The notes beneath the pieces were generated by a model, which was not told where the DNA came from, made no database searches, and was given only the letters and a program-made list of their open reading frames with translations. The translations under genes and the position numbers were made by a program. From Acidimicrobiales bacterium (lineage in GTDB: Bacteria > Actinomycetota > Acidimicrobiia > Acidimicrobiales > VFJN01), in the NCBI GenBank assembly GCA_035316325.1, contig DATHJB010000170.1, positions 1 to 64,000 on the forward strand: a stretch of 64,000 nt of DNA, written 5' to 3'. Shown in pieces: positions 18,380 to 30,128 of this stretch (position 1 is the first letter of the stretch; every line of letters starts with the position of its first letter).

Positions 18380-19240
18380 ATGCACGAGTTTCATGCGCCC
18401 GTCACTGCCGTCCGCGAGGCGGTCGGCCGCGCTCTCGTCGAGGACCTCACGCCGCTGGGCGACATCACCTCGGCGCTGCTGCCACCCGACCTCCAGGCCC
18501 GGGCCTTGTTCGTTCCCCGCGACGACGGGGTGCTCGCCGGCTGCCGCTGCGTCGACGAGTCGTTCCGGCAGGTCGACGAGACGGTGCAGGTCGCCTGGTC
18601 GGCCGACGACGGCGACAAGGTGGTCGCCGGCCAGACCGTCGCCGAGGTGCGTGGGCCGCTGGTGTCGATCCTGACGGGGGAGCGGACCGCGCTGAACTTC
18701 CTCGGCCACCTGTCGGGGATCGCCACGCTGACGGCCCGGTTCGTCGCCGCCGTGGAGGCCGCCGGCGGGGCGCTGCGCGTGTGGGACACCCGCAAGACCA
18801 CGCCGGGGCTGCGGTCGCTGGAGAAGGCGGCGGTGCGGGCCGGGGGCGGGTCGAACCACCGGGGCAACCTGTCGGAGTGGGTGCTGCTGAAGGACAACCA
18901 CCTGGAGCTGATGTCGATCACCGACGCCGTGGCCACCGCCCGGCGCCGCTGGCCGGGCCGCACCGTTCAGGTGGAGTGCGCCGACGCCCAGATGGTGTCG
19001 GAGGCGGTGAAGGCCCAGGCCGACGCCCTGCTGCTCGACAACATGTCGCCGGCCGCGGTGCGGTCGGTGGTGATGAAGGTGCGGGCCGACCACCCCACCC
19101 GGCCGCTGCTGGAGATCTCCGGCCGCATCGACCTCGACCGCATCAGCGCCTACGCCACGACGGGCGCCGACCTGGTCTCGATCGGCGCCCTGACCCACTC
19201 GGCCCCGGTCCTCGACATCGGCCTCGACGTCGTGAAGTGA
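18380..19240 (+). CDS. nadC: Quinolinate phosphoribosyltransferase (decarboxylating)
   Basis: The product is 286 aa. DLTPLGDITSALL, TGERTALNFLGHLSGIAT, WDTRKTTPGLR, EWVLLKDNHLE, VQVECAD, DALLLDNMSP, LEISGRI and DLVSIGALTHS are the ordered NadC motifs. It converts quinolinate and PRPP to nicotinate mononucleotide. It is separated from nadB by two unrelated genes. Confidence 0.94.
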   Translation: MHEFHAPVTAVREAVGRALVEDLTPLGDITSALLPPDLQARALFVPRDDGVLAGCRCVDESFRQVDETVQVAWSADDGDKVVAGQTVAEVRGPLVSILTGERTALNFLGHLSGIATLTARFVAAVEAAGGALRVWDTRKTTPGLRSLEKAAVRAGGGSNHRGNLSEWVLLKDNHLELMSITDAVATARRRWPGRTVQVECADAQMVSEAVKAQADALLLDNMSPAAVRSVVMKVRADHPTRPLLEISGRIDLDRISAYATTGADLVSIGALTHSAPVLDIGLDVVK

Positions 19241-19249
19241 CGGGGGTCG

Positions 19250-19255
19250 TAGCCT
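19250..19255 (+). promoter_or_regulatory. -10 box (TAGCCT) of the DUF5996 gene
   Basis: TANNNT box 7 nt upstream of ATG 19263. Confidence 0.45.
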
Positions 19256-19262
19256 CTTGACC

Positions 19263-20177
19263 ATGTGGCCGGAACTGGTGGTCGACGAGTGGAGCGACAC
19301 TCGGGACACCCTGCACATGTGGACCCAGATCGTCGGCAAGGTGCGCATGGAGCTCACGCCGCTGGTGAACCACTGGTGGAACGTGCCGCTGTACGTGTCG
19401 ACCCGGGGGCTCACCACGTCGCCGATCCCGTACCGCGGCCGCAGCTTCGCCATGACGTTCGACTTCGTGGCCCACGAGCTGGTCATCGAGACCGACGACC
19501 CCGAACGGCGCACCGTCGCCCTGGCACCGAAGCCGGTGGCGGTGTTCTACGAGGAGACGCTGGCGGCGCTGGAGAGCCTCGACATCGAGGTGCACATCCT
19601 GGCCCGGCCGGTCGAGGTCGAGAAGTCCATCCCCTTCGCCGAGGACTACGAGCACGCCTCCTACGATCCCGACGCCGCCCACCGGTTCTGGCGGCTCCTG
19701 GTGCACTGCGACCGGGTCTTCGGTGCCTTCCGCGCCCGCTACCTGGGGAAGGTCAGCCCGGTGCACGTGTTCTGGGGTGGGCTCGACCTCGCCCTCACCC
19801 GGTTCTCCGGCCGGACCGCCCCCAAGCACCCGGGCGGCGTGCCCAACTGCGGCGCCTGGGTCATGGAAGAGGCCTACTCCCACGAGGTGTCGAGCGCCGG
19901 CTACTTCCCCGCCGGCGGGCGTGAGGGCGCCTTCTACTCCTACGCCTATCCCGAGCCGGCCGGGTACGCCGCCTACCCGGTGGCGGACGGCGTCACCTAC
20001 GACGCCCAGCTGGGCGAGTTCCTGCTGCCGTACGAGGTGGTGCGCACGGCCGACGACCCGGACGCCGTGCTGCTCGACTTCCTGCAGACCACCTACGCCG
20101 CGGCGGCCGACCTGGGCGGCTGGGACCGCGCCGCGCTCGAACGCCACGACGACGACCCGAAGCACGAGGAGCACTGA
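19263..20177 (+). CDS. DUF5996 family protein
   Basis: The product is 304 aa. [21 protein letters not shown] opens it, followed by [40 protein letters not shown] and a C-terminal [14 protein letters not shown]. This is the DUF5996 pattern, a family of unknown function. No signal peptide or membrane segment is seen, so it is probably cytosolic. It ends 1 nt before the aldo/keto reductase, so the two are likely co-transcribed. Confidence 0.72.
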   Translation: MWPELVVDEWSDTRDTLHMWTQIVGKVRMELTPLVNHWWNVPLYVSTRGLTTSPIPYRGRSFAMTFDFVAHELVIETDDPERRTVALAPKPVAVFYEETLAALESLDIEVHILARPVEVEKSIPFAEDYEHASYDPDAAHRFWRLLVHCDRVFGAFRARYLGKVSPVHVFWGGLDLALTRFSGRTAPKHPGGVPNCGAWVMEEAYSHEVSSAGYFPAGGREGAFYSYAYPEPAGYAAYPVADGVTYDAQLGEFLLPYEVVRTADDPDAVLLDFLQTTYAAAADLGGWDRAALERHDDDPKHEEH

Positions 20178-20178
20178 C

Positions 20179-21174
20179 ATGACCGTCCCCACCCGCACCC
20201 TCGGTCCCGACGCGCTCCCGGTCGGAGCGCTCGGTCTCGGCTGCATGAGCATGAGCGCCGTCTACGGCCCCGGCGACGACGCCGACGCGCTCGCCACCAT
20301 CGACCGGGCGATCGAGCGCGGCGTCACCCTCTTCGACACCGCCGACATCTACGGCGCCACCACCAACGAGGAGCTGGTCGGCAAGGCGCTGGCGGCGCGG
20401 CGCGACGACGTGGTGATCGCCACCAAGTTCGGCATCCTGCTCGAATCGTTCCCCCCGAGGAACGCCGACGGTCGCCCCGAGTACGTGCACTCGGCGTGCG
20501 ACGCGTCGCTGGGCCGCCTCGGCGTCGATCACATCGACCTCTACTACCAGCACCGCGCCGACACGTCCGTCCCCATCGAGGAGACCGTGGGCGCCATGGC
20601 CGAGCTGGTCGCCGCCGGGAAGGTGCGGCACCTGGGGCTGTCGGAGGCCTCGGTCGACACCATCCGCCGGGCCGCCGCCACCCACCCGATCACGGCGCTG
20701 CAGTCCGAGTGGTCGCTGTGGACCCGCGACATCGAGGACGAGATCGTCGGCGTGTGCCGGGAGCTGGGCATCGGCATCGTCCCGTACAGCCCGCTGGGCC
20801 GGGGGATGCTGACGGGCACCGTGACCGGCCACGACGACATCGGCGACGGCGACTTCCGCCGGGGCGTCCCCCGCTTCCAGGGCGAGAACCTCGACCTGAA
20901 CCTGCGCCTGGTCGACGAGGTGAAGGCCGTGGCGTCGGCGCACGGGACGACTCCGGCGCAGGTGGCGCTGGCGTGGCTGCTGGCGAAGGGCGACGACGTC
21001 GTCCCCATCCCCGGCACCAAGCGGCCCGGTCGGCTGGACGAGAACCTCGGCTCCCTCGACGTGGAGCTCACCGGCGACGACCTCACCCGCCTCGACGCCC
21101 TCCGCCCGGTCGGCGCCCGCTCCGCCGACCCCGGCTGGGTCAACCGCTCCACCCCGCCGCTCGCCACCGGCTGA
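20179..21174 (+). CDS. Aldo/keto reductase
   Basis: The product is 331 aa. [22 protein letters not shown] (catalytic D and Y), VVIATKFG (catalytic K), YYQHRAD (catalytic H), [19 protein letters not shown] and [14 protein letters not shown] place it in the AKR superfamily, close to the YakC/AKR13 branch. It is an NADPH-dependent carbonyl reductase of unknown substrate. Confidence 0.88.
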   Translation: MTVPTRTLGPDALPVGALGLGCMSMSAVYGPGDDADALATIDRAIERGVTLFDTADIYGATTNEELVGKALAARRDDVVIATKFGILLESFPPRNADGRPEYVHSACDASLGRLGVDHIDLYYQHRADTSVPIEETVGAMAELVAAGKVRHLGLSEASVDTIRRAAATHPITALQSEWSLWTRDIEDEIVGVCRELGIGIVPYSPLGRGMLTGTVTGHDDIGDGDFRRGVPRFQGENLDLNLRLVDEVKAVASAHGTTPAQVALAWLLAKGDDVVPIPGTKRPGRLDENLGSLDVELTGDDLTRLDALRPVGARSADPGWVNRSTPPLATG

Positions 21175-21214
21175 CCGCCCGGCGGCGGTTTCGGGGGCGG
21201 CGGAGCCCAGCGCG

Positions 21215-21220
21215 TAGCCT
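21215..21220 (+). promoter_or_regulatory. -10 box (TAGCCT) of coaX
   Basis: TANNNT box 8 nt upstream of GTG 21229. Confidence 0.45.
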
Positions 21221-21228
21221 CACGGGCC

Positions 21229-22041
21229 GTGATGCTCCTGGCGATCGACGTCGGCAACACCCAGACGGTCATCGGGCTGTACGACCTGGAGCCCGACAAC
21301 GGCCACAACGTGCAGAAGCGCCTGGCCGAGACGCACCTGCTCGACCACTGGCGGGTCGCCACCAACGCCGAGCGCACGGCCGACGAGCACGCCCTCGTCG
21401 TCCAGGAGTTCCTCGGTTTCCACGGCTTCTCGTTCGACGAGGACATCGGCGGCGCGGTGCTGTGCTCGTCGGTCCCCCGGGTGACCGGGGCGATCCGGCG
21501 CATGACCGAGCGCTACTTCGGCTTCCCGACCGTCGTGATCGAGCCGGGGATCCGCACCGGCGTGCCCATCCTCTACGACAACCCGAAGGAGGTCGGCGGC
21601 GACCGCATCGCCGACGCGGTGGCGGCGTTCGACCTGCTCGGCGGCCCCACCGTGGTGGTCGACTTCGGCACCGCCACCACCTTCGAGGCCATCTCCGCAC
21701 GTGGCGAGTACATGGGCGGCGCCATCTTCCCCGGCATCGACATCAGCCTCGACGCCCTGTTCGAGCGGGCCGCGGCCCTGCGGCGGGTCGAGCTGGTGGA
21801 GCCCCGGCACGTGATCGGCCGGTCGACGGTCGAGTCGATGCAGTCGGGCGTGATCTACGGCTACACGTCGCTGGTCGACGGCATGGTCAAGCGCATCGAG
21901 GCCGAGTTGGGTGCGGAGATCCGGGTCGTCTCCACCGGGGGCCTGTCGGGCCTGATCACGCCCCTGTCGGCCACGATCGAGCACCATGAGCCGTTCCTCA
22001 CGCTCCATGGCCTGCGCATCATCTACGAGAAGAACCTGTAG
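21229..22041 (+). CDS. coaX: Type III pantothenate kinase
   Basis: The product is 270 aa. The ASKHA phosphate-1 motif is LLAIDVGNTQTVIG; NPKEVGGDRIADAVAA, DFGTATTFEAI, GGAIFPGI and VVSTGGLSGL follow. It phosphorylates pantothenate, continuing the panC/panD pathway to CoA. lysS starts 6 nt after its stop. Confidence 0.94.
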   Translation: MMLLAIDVGNTQTVIGLYDLEPDNGHNVQKRLAETHLLDHWRVATNAERTADEHALVVQEFLGFHGFSFDEDIGGAVLCSSVPRVTGAIRRMTERYFGFPTVVIEPGIRTGVPILYDNPKEVGGDRIADAVAAFDLLGGPTVVVDFGTATTFEAISARGEYMGGAIFPGIDISLDALFERAAALRRVELVEPRHVIGRSTVESMQSGVIYGYTSLVDGMVKRIEAELGAEIRVVSTGGLSGLITPLSATIEHHEPFLTLHGLRIIYEKNL

Positions 22042-22047
22042 CCCCTC

Positions 22048-23465
<1,418 letters not shown>

Positions 23466-23469
<4 letters not shown>

Positions 23470-24626
23470 GCCCGACCGTCAAGGCGGACGTCGGGCGCCT
23501 GACCCCGCCGGACGACGCACCCGTCGCCGAGCTCGTCGCCGGGTTGCGGACCTTCGGCCTGCGGTTGATGGCCTCTCAGCCCGCGGAGCTCAACCTGGTC
23601 GTGTCGCCGGCGAGCATTGCCCTCGCCTTCGCCATGGTGGAGGCAGGTGCGAGCGCGTCGACGTCGGCCGACATAAGGCGGGCGCTCGCCCTCCCCGCAC
23701 CGCCGGGCCTCCACGGGGCGACCAACGCCCTGTCCGTCCGGCTCGACGCCGTGCGTCGGGAGGGCGTCACCCTCGACGTCGCCAACGCCATCTGGGGCCA
23801 GGTGGGGCTGCCGCTCGGCGCGGGCTTCCTCGCGTCGATCGCCTCGCACTACGGCGCCGGCGTCGCCACCGTCGACTTCGCCGCCGACCCCGAGCTGGCC
23901 CGCCAGGAGATCAACCGGTGGGTGGCGGACGTGACCCGGGAGCGGATCCCCGAGCTCTTCCCGGCCCGGATGATCGATGTCGACACGATGTTCGCGGTCG
24001 TCAACGCCGTCTACCTGGACGCCGCGTGGCACACGCCGTTCGACGAGTCGCGCACCCTCGACCTCCCCTTCACGTTGACCGACGGCTCGAGCGCCGACGT
24101 GGCCACGATGCACAACGCGCGGTTGTCCACCCGGGCCGCGGTCGAGCCCGACCACAGCGCCGTGAGGTTGCCCTACGAGGGCGGCGACCTGGCGATGGTG
24201 GTGCTGGTCCCGGCCGGGTCGACCACACTGGCCGCCTTCGAGGCGTCGCTGACGGGGGAGCGGCTCGCCGCCATCGTCGCCGGGCTCGGCCACGACGTCG
24301 TCGATCTGAGCCTCCCGCGCTGGGACATCGGCACTGCCCTCGACCTGGGCCCGCCGCTCTCGGAGCTGGGCCTGCGCATCCCGGGCGGTGACCTGAGCGG
24401 CATGGCCCCGGATGCCCTCATCGGCGCGGCGGTCCACGCCGCCAACATCACCGTCGACGAGAAGCGGACCGTGGCGGCCGCGGCGACCGGTGTCGTGGCC
24501 GGCCGTACAGGGATGCCGCCCCCACCGTTGCGGATCGCCGTCGACCGGCCGTTCCTCTTCGTGGTGCAGCACGAGGCGACCGGCGCGCCGCTCTTCATCG
24601 GGCGCGTCACCGACCCTCGCACCTAA
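23466..24626 (+). CDS. Serpin-family protein without signal peptide
   Basis: The product is 386 aa and covers a complete serpin fold: VSPASIALAFAMVEAGA, DVANAIWGQ, VVNAVYLDAAWHTPF, VRLPYEGGDLAMVVLVP, HAANITVDE and DRPFLFVVQHEATGAPLFIGRV. The hinge reads EKRTVAAAAT, with Arg in place of the canonical P15 Gly, and the reactive loop carries GRTGM. No signal peptide is seen: the GTG start overlaps lysS by 4 nt and aligns with the mature part of the next gene (TVKAD). It is clearly a paralogue of the adjacent lipoprotein serpin. It would be cytosolic if this start is right. Inhibitory activity is uncertain because of the hinge change. Confidence 0.85.
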
Positions 24627-24637
24627 CACCGCCGACC

Positions 24638-24643
24638 TACGAT
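24638..24643 (+). promoter_or_regulatory. -10 box candidate (TACGAT) of the second serpin gene
   Basis: TANNNT box 46 nt upstream of ATG 24690; the leader contains GAGGAGAG as Shine-Dalgarno. Confidence 0.35.
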
Positions 24644-24689
24644 GCGGTTTCTCGGGAACCGCGCGGGCTGCGAGGAGAGTCTGAGTGTC

Positions 24690-25997
24690 ATGGCCGCCAT
24701 TCCCCTGCGCCGACTGGTCGCTGCTGCGCTCGCCTGCTCGTTGCTCACCGCCGCGGCCTGCGGCGACGGTTCCTCCGACGACACCGGTCGCGCCGACGAG
24801 AGCTCCGACGCCGACGGGCCGGCCGGGCAGACCGTGAAGGCCGACCTCGCCCGGGTCAGCCCGCCCGCCGACGCTCCTGTCGACCAGGTCGTCACGGGCC
24901 TGCGCGACTTCGCCCTGCGCCTCGCCGCCTCCGAGGACCCCGGCGAGAACGTGGTGCTGTCGCCCACCAGCATCGGCGTCGCCTTCGCCATGGCCGAGGC
25001 CGGTGCGTCCGACGCCACCGCGGCCGACATCGCCGAGGTCTTCGGCTTCCCCGACCAGCCGGCGGTCCACGAGGCGATGAACGCCCTCACCGCGCAGCTC
25101 GACGCCACCAACCACCCCGGCAACGAGGACTCGGAAGGCGTGACGCTGGAGCTGGCCAACGCCCTGTGGGGCCAGGAGGGCCTCGAGTTCGGGCCGGAGT
25201 TCCTCGACACGCTGGCCACCCAGTACGGCGCCGGGGTCGACACGGTCGACTTCGCCGGCGACCCCGAGGGCGCCAAGGCCGCCATCAACGGCTGGGTGTC
25301 CGACGTGACCCGGGAGCGCATCCCCGACCTGATCTCCGAGATCGATCCGGCGACCGTGGTCGCGATCGTGAACGCCATCTACCTGAAGGCGTCGTGGCAG
25401 ACCCAGTTCGCCGAGGATCTCACGAGCGACGGACCCTTCACGCTCACGTCCGGCTCGACGGTCGACGTGCCGACCATGCACGCCTCGTCGCTCAACACCT
25501 CGGCGGCGGAGGGCGACGGGTGGCAGGCGGTGCGGCTGCCGTACGACGGCAACGAGCTGTCGATGGTCGTGGTGGTGCCCGACGAGGGAACGTCGCTGGC
25601 CGACTTCGAGTCAGGCCTCGACGGCGCCGGGCTGGGGCAGATCCTCGACGGGCTCGAGTCCGCCTCGGTCGACCTCAGCCTGCCCCGCTTCGAGGCCAGC
25701 TCGGCGCTCGACCTGGCAGAGCCGCTGTCGGCCCTGGGCCTGACCATCCCCGGTGGCGACCTGGGCAGGGTGGCGCCCGGCACCTCGGTGGCGATCGGCC
25801 AGGCGGTGCACGCCGCCAACATCACCGTCGACGAGAAGGGCACCGAGGCCGCCGCCGCCACGTTGATCATGGGCGTCACCTCGATGCCGTCCGAGATCCT
25901 CACGATCGACGTCGACCGCCCGTTCCTGTTCGTCGTCCAGCACGACGAGACGGGTGCCCCCCTCTTCTACGGCCGCATCACCGACCCGAGGGGCTGA
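24690..25997 (+). CDS. Serpin lipoprotein
   Basis: The product is 435 aa. The N-terminus is a lipoprotein signal with lipobox LTAAAC and an acidic Ser-rich linker. The serpin domain has VLSPTSIGVAFAMAEAGA, LANALWGQ, IVNAIYLKASWQTQF, VRLPYDGNELSMVVVVP, HAANITVDEKG and DRPFLFVVQHDETG. The hinge EKGTEAAAAT is fully canonical, so an inhibitory serpin on the outer face of the membrane is plausible. The reactive loop continues LIMGVTSMP, so P1 may be Ser or a nearby residue. Its 3' end overlaps the convergent DUF4915 gene by 31 bp. Confidence 0.9.
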   Translation: MAAIPLRRLVAAALACSLLTAAACGDGSSDDTGRADESSDADGPAGQTVKADLARVSPPADAPVDQVVTGLRDFALRLAASEDPGENVVLSPTSIGVAFAMAEAGASDATAADIAEVFGFPDQPAVHEAMNALTAQLDATNHPGNEDSEGVTLELANALWGQEGLEFGPEFLDTLATQYGAGVDTVDFAGDPEGAKAAINGWVSDVTRERIPDLISEIDPATVVAIVNAIYLKASWQTQFAEDLTSDGPFTLTSGSTVDVPTMHASSLNTSAAEGDGWQAVRLPYDGNELSMVVVVPDEGTSLADFESGLDGAGLGQILDGLESASVDLSLPRFEASSALDLAEPLSALGLTIPGGDLGRVAPGTSVAIGQAVHAANITVDEKGTEAAAATLIMGVTSMPSEILTIDVDRPFLFVVQHDETGAPLFYGRITDPRG

Positions 25998-27436
25998 CCC
26001 TCCACCGGAGCTGACTCGGGCTCCACGGGATTCACGGGCTCGGCGGCGGCCTCGACCACCACCTCGCCGCTGGTGCGGCGGCCGAACCAGCCCCGGCCCG
26101 TCTGGTGGAGGGCGAGGCGCAGCTCGTAGCGGCCGGGTTCGTCGGGGGCCACCAGCAGCACCTCCACCTCGACCCGGTCGTCGGCGTGGAGCAGGCGGGG
26201 GAGCGCCGACAGAGGGCCACGGCGGAAGAGGTTCCGGTCGTCGCTCCGGATCCAGCGGGCGCCCACCCGGACGGGGTGCGGCGGCACCGAGGCGAGTGCC
26301 AGCGGCGAGTCGTTGACCACCGTCACCGTGAGCGTGCCGGCGCCGCCGGATCGCAGCGGCCCGGTCGGCAGTGTCGCCTGCACCTTGCAGCGCCCGGCGG
26401 CCTCGCGGTCGAGCAGCTCGCCCGCGGTCGCCAGCGTCGCCGCCGTCGCCGCCGTCACCAGGTGCACCCGAGCCGTCTCCGGTGCCGAGTGGCGCCCGGG
26501 CTCCCGCCCGTCGCCCCGGTGCTGCTCCACCGCCCGAGCCGGGTTGGCCCCGAAGCCGACGGCCACCGCCCGGGCCAGCTCCGGTGGCACGGGCAGGATG
26601 TCGTAGACCTCGAGGCAGGGCATGCGCACCCGCCCGACCACGGTGAAGCTGTCCAGGTCGACCACCACCACCTCGGCCCGGTCGTCGTCGTCCTCGCGGT
26701 GGGCGTTGCCGCCGACGATCGCCCACGGCCCCACCACGGCCAGCCCTCGTGAGAACCGGTCGACGCCCACGCGCCGCACCACCCGGCCCGTGGCGTCGCA
26801 CTCGGTGAGGGTGCCGCGGGTCGACTCGCACAGCAGCCACCGGTCGCCCACCCGGCGGGGGTGGTGGGGGTGCGCCAGGTCGGACAGCACGTCGACGCCC
26901 CGCTCGACGTCGTGGACGAAGCCCTCGGTGGCCGCGCCGTCGCGGTCGCCGTCGCCGTCACCCGCCCGCCAGGCCTTGTGCCGGTCGAAGCGGCCGAAGG
27001 CGCAGACGTGGAGCCGCCCGTCGACGGTGACCAGCGAGTTGACGTGCCACGAGTCGGGCACCGTGCCGCCCCGCCACACGACAGTGGGAGGGCGGCCGGG
27101 CTCCGTGCGCCACACGATGCCGTCCCAGCTGGAGGTGACGAGCAGGGCGTCGTCGTGCCAGCAGATGTCGTGGGGGTCGCGGATGGTGTCGAGGCGCTCG
27201 TAGCTGCGCACGCCCTGGTCGTCGTAGGAGAGCAGCTCGCAGGCGGCGGTCTGCTCGCCCGGCGCCCGCAGCGCCCGCCACAGCCGCCCACCGCCCAGCG
27301 CCAGGCCCGAGGTGGGGATGTTGTCGAGCGCCTCGGGCTCCCCGTCGGTCAGGTCGTAGATGCCCCCGCCCCAGCGCCCGAACCCGCTCACCAGCAGCCG
27401 CCGATCCCCCAGAGCGTGCTGCCACGACGCCTTCAT
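25967..27436 (-). CDS. TIGR03032/DUF4915-type beta-propeller protein
   Basis: The product is 489 aa. Repeated short motifs such as LLVSGFGRWGGG, DPHDICWHDDALLVTSS, DSWHVNSLV, LAHPHHPR and FSRGLAVVG suggest a beta-propeller of the DUF4915/TIGR03032 type. Family members often sit near sulfotransferase or glycan genes; none is adjacent here. The last 120 residues are a separate beta-rich domain (GAGTLTVTVVNDS, GRYELRLALHQ), perhaps Ig-like. No signal peptide is seen. The C-terminal codons overlap the end of the convergent serpin gene. Confidence 0.65.
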   Translation of the reverse strand: MKASWQHALGDRRLLVSGFGRWGGGIYDLTDGEPEALDNIPTSGLALGGGRLWRALRAPGEQTAACELLSYDDQGVRSYERLDTIRDPHDICWHDDALLVTSSWDGIVWRTEPGRPPTVVWRGGTVPDSWHVNSLVTVDGRLHVCAFGRFDRHKAWRAGDGDGDRDGAATEGFVHDVERGVDVLSDLAHPHHPRRVGDRWLLCESTRGTLTECDATGRVVRRVGVDRFSRGLAVVGPWAIVGGNAHREDDDDRAEVVVVDLDSFTVVGRVRMPCLEVYDILPVPPELARAVAVGFGANPARAVEQHRGDGREPGRHSAPETARVHLVTAATAATLATAGELLDREAAGRCKVQATLPTGPLRSGGAGTLTVTVVNDSPLALASVPPHPVRVGARWIRSDDRNLFRRGPLSALPRLLHADDRVEVEVLLVAPDEPGRYELRLALHQTGRGWFGRRTSGEVVVEAAAEPVNPVEPESAPVEGQPLGSVMRP

Positions 27437-27442
27437 GTGGGC

Positions 27443-27448
27443 ACGGTA
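27443..27448 (-). promoter_or_regulatory. -10 box (TACCGT) of the DUF4915 gene
   Basis: TANNNT box 6 nt upstream of the ATG at 27436 on the minus strand. Confidence 0.45.
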
Positions 27449-27485
27449 CCCGCGGCCACCCGGCCGTCGCCGGGTGGCCGCTCAC

Positions 27486-30044
27486 TCAGGTGAAGCGCTC
27501 GTCGATGACCTCGACCAGGCGGCGGCCGGACTCGACGGGGCCGACGCCGCGGCGCTCCATGGCGACCCCGGCGGCCAGCAGGGTGACGCCGCCGGCGGCG
27601 AGCCAGGCCCAGGTGGGCAGGCCGGCGGTGACGCCCAGCGTCTCGTGGACGGTGACGGCAACCACCAGGGCGGTGCCGGCGAACAGCGGCCCGGCCAGCC
27701 GCCACGCGCCACCCGCGGCGACGGCGAGCACGCCGACGATGCCGGCCAGCGCGGCGTGCCCCGAGGGGCCGCCGTCGACCCGCTCCACCAGCGCCGCGCC
27801 GCCCAGCAGGACGACGGGCGGGGCGAGCGTCAACCACGACGTGGTGTCGAACCGGCGGCGGGTCTGCAGGCCGACGGCGAGCAGCAGCACGGCGACCGGG
27901 GCGACGTAGGCGTCGGCGGCGGTCACGTCGGCGGAGGACAGCAGACCCCACGTGCCGATGGTCATGGCGGTCCCGCCGAGGACACCGACGTCGAGCTGGT
28001 CGGTGACGAGCCCGACCGCTGCCACCCCCGCGCCCAGGAGCAGCAGGACCGTCGAGAAGGCCACGCCGTCGCCGGTGCCGAGGCACAGGCCGGCACCACC
28101 CGCCACCACCGCCGACACCAGCGCCGGTGGCGCCCAGCGGCCCGGGAGGCTCCCGGCGAGCCCGAGCCAGACGAGGCTCGTCACGGTCACGACGATGCCG
28201 GCCTCGGGCAGCGTCCATCCGACGTCGACGGCCAGCCCGGCGGCCACGATCGGCCCGGCGCAGCCGACCCCGATCAGCCCCGCCGGCTCGTCCAGGCGCA
28301 GGGTGTCGGCCAGGAGCAACCCCATCACCAGGGCGGCGACCCCCGCGGCCCCGAGCGGCGACAGCCAGACGGTGGTCACCAGGGCCACGACCATCCCGAC
28401 CCGGGGGATCGTGGCCAGCGTCTCCTCACCCGGCCCCTGCGTCGCCCGGTCGAGCACCAGGGCCATGACCCACCCGATCACGACGAGCCCCAGGCTCATC
28501 GCGGCCCACCGTTCCTCCCGGGCCAACATCGCCGCCCCCGCCGACACCGGCACCAACCCCAACATCGCCAGCTCGAACGCCCGCGCCGACTCCTTGGCCG
28601 CCCTCACCGCCGCCGCCCGAGCACCGAATCCCGGGGCCACCCATGGCCCTGGAACCGGCACTGGAGGCGGGGCCACCGGCGCCGGGGTCGGTCGGCGGGA
28701 GGCGTGGACGGCAGCCTCGGCGATGGCCAGGGCGCCGACGGCGGCCAGCGCGGCGGAGAGGGGGAGCATCTCCCAGGCGGCCAGGGGTGCGGCGGCCACG
28801 AGGGCGACCGCGAAGAGCTGGTCGGCCGAGGCGGCCCGGGAGAACCTCGGGGCGACCAGGACCGCGGCGGCGCCCAGCAGGCCCAGCGACACCGCCGCGG
28901 CCTCCGGTCGGCCGGTGAACAGCAGCGCCGCCGCCGCAGCGCCGACGACCGCGGCCGACAGCGACTGCGCCGACACCAGGCTCGTCGCCGCCAGCAGCCA
29001 GGTCGCCGTGACCGCCACGGCCGCCATGCCGGCGACCGGCGACGGGTCGACGTCCGTGACCGAGCCCCAGAACAGCACGACGGAGAACCCGATCGTCAGC
29101 AGCGCCGTGACCGCCATCCCGATCTCGGCGACGACACCGGCCGGCCCCCGCCAGAACGGATCGCGGGCGTAGGCCCGGTGCACCACCTGGGTGGCGAGGC
29201 AGAGGAACGCCACCGCCGCCAGCGACGAGGCGTCGTCGGGCTCGAACCGGACCCATGTCGCCGTCAGCCCCACCAGGCCGGCGGCGACCCCGGCGAGCAC
29301 CAGCGCCACGCTGCGGCGACGGGCCCCCAGCACGCCCAGCGCCAGGCCCGACAGCAGCCCGGTGGCCGCGGCCGCCGGACGGGGGCCGCCGACGAGCCCC
29401 AGCTGGGTGAGGGTGCCGGCGAACGGCAGCTCCGCCGTCGACGCCGCCGCCAGTGGGGTGGCGAACCCGGCCAGCACCGCCCAGGCGCCGGCACCCAGGT
29501 CGAGCCGCAGCTTTGACCGTTGCGGCTCCACGAGGCCGGCCGCCGCCAGCGCCACGCACGAGAGGACCACGCCCGCCGGCACGGTCGTCACGCCCCCGAC
29601 GCCCGCCGCCAGCACCACCACGCCCGCCCAGGTGGCGAAGCGCAGCACCACCGAACGCTCGTGGGCGGGGCCCTGGGCTGACGCCACCCCGAAGACCACG
29701 GTGGCCGAGAGCCCCTGGGCGAACAGCATCTGTGGCCACTCCCAGCCGGCCCGCACGCCCACGGCGGCCACGTCGATCGGCACCAGCAGCACGCCGAGGT
29801 GGAACAGTGCGCTGGCGGTGATCGGCAGCGTCGGGCGGAGGCGCTGGTGGGCCGCCAGGCAGATGCCGGTGACGGCGAGGAGGGCGCCCAGCTTGGCGCC
29901 GTCGGGGATGTCGTCCCAGCGGATCGTGATGAACGTGGCGGCTGCGGCGAAGAGGAGGAACGCTCCCAGCCCCGCCGTCCACATCGCGCCGGCGGGCGAG
30001 CCGTGGGGCGCCGAATCGGTCGTGTCGGTCGTTGGCGTTGCCAT
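27486..30044 (-). CDS. Very large polytopic membrane protein
   Basis: The product is 852 aa, made almost entirely of Ala/Val/Leu-rich transmembrane segments (about 25 or more by eye) joined by very short loops. The N-terminal part (TFITIRWDDIPDGAK) resembles DUF2157-like or SCO7613-type actinobacterial membrane proteins. No catalytic motif is seen. A cytosolic basic stretch occurs mid-protein (HASRRPTPAP). It lies downstream of the response regulator gene on the same strand with an 84-nt gap. The function is unknown. Confidence 0.7.
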   Translation of the reverse strand: MATPTTDTTDSAPHGSPAGAMWTAGLGAFLLFAAAATFITIRWDDIPDGAKLGALLAVTGICLAAHQRLRPTLPITASALFHLGVLLVPIDVAAVGVRAGWEWPQMLFAQGLSATVVFGVASAQGPAHERSVVLRFATWAGVVVLAAGVGGVTTVPAGVVLSCVALAAAGLVEPQRSKLRLDLGAGAWAVLAGFATPLAAASTAELPFAGTLTQLGLVGGPRPAAAATGLLSGLALGVLGARRRSVALVLAGVAAGLVGLTATWVRFEPDDASSLAAVAFLCLATQVVHRAYARDPFWRGPAGVVAEIGMAVTALLTIGFSVVLFWGSVTDVDPSPVAGMAAVAVTATWLLAATSLVSAQSLSAAVVGAAAAALLFTGRPEAAAVSLGLLGAAAVLVAPRFSRAASADQLFAVALVAAAPLAAWEMLPLSAALAAVGALAIAEAAVHASRRPTPAPVAPPPVPVPGPWVAPGFGARAAAVRAAKESARAFELAMLGLVPVSAGAAMLAREERWAAMSLGLVVIGWVMALVLDRATQGPGEETLATIPRVGMVVALVTTVWLSPLGAAGVAALVMGLLLADTLRLDEPAGLIGVGCAGPIVAAGLAVDVGWTLPEAGIVVTVTSLVWLGLAGSLPGRWAPPALVSAVVAGGAGLCLGTGDGVAFSTVLLLLGAGVAAVGLVTDQLDVGVLGGTAMTIGTWGLLSSADVTAADAYVAPVAVLLLAVGLQTRRRFDTTSWLTLAPPVVLLGGAALVERVDGGPSGHAALAGIVGVLAVAAGGAWRLAGPLFAGTALVVAVTVHETLGVTAGLPTWAWLAAGGVTLLAAGVAMERRGVGPVESGRRLVEVIDERFT

Positions 30045-30128
30045 GCCGGGCAGCGTCCGCCACCACGGCCCGACGCTGAACCCGGCGCGTCCCCCACCGC
30101 TCGGCGGGTGGACCCCAGGGGGCGGGGA

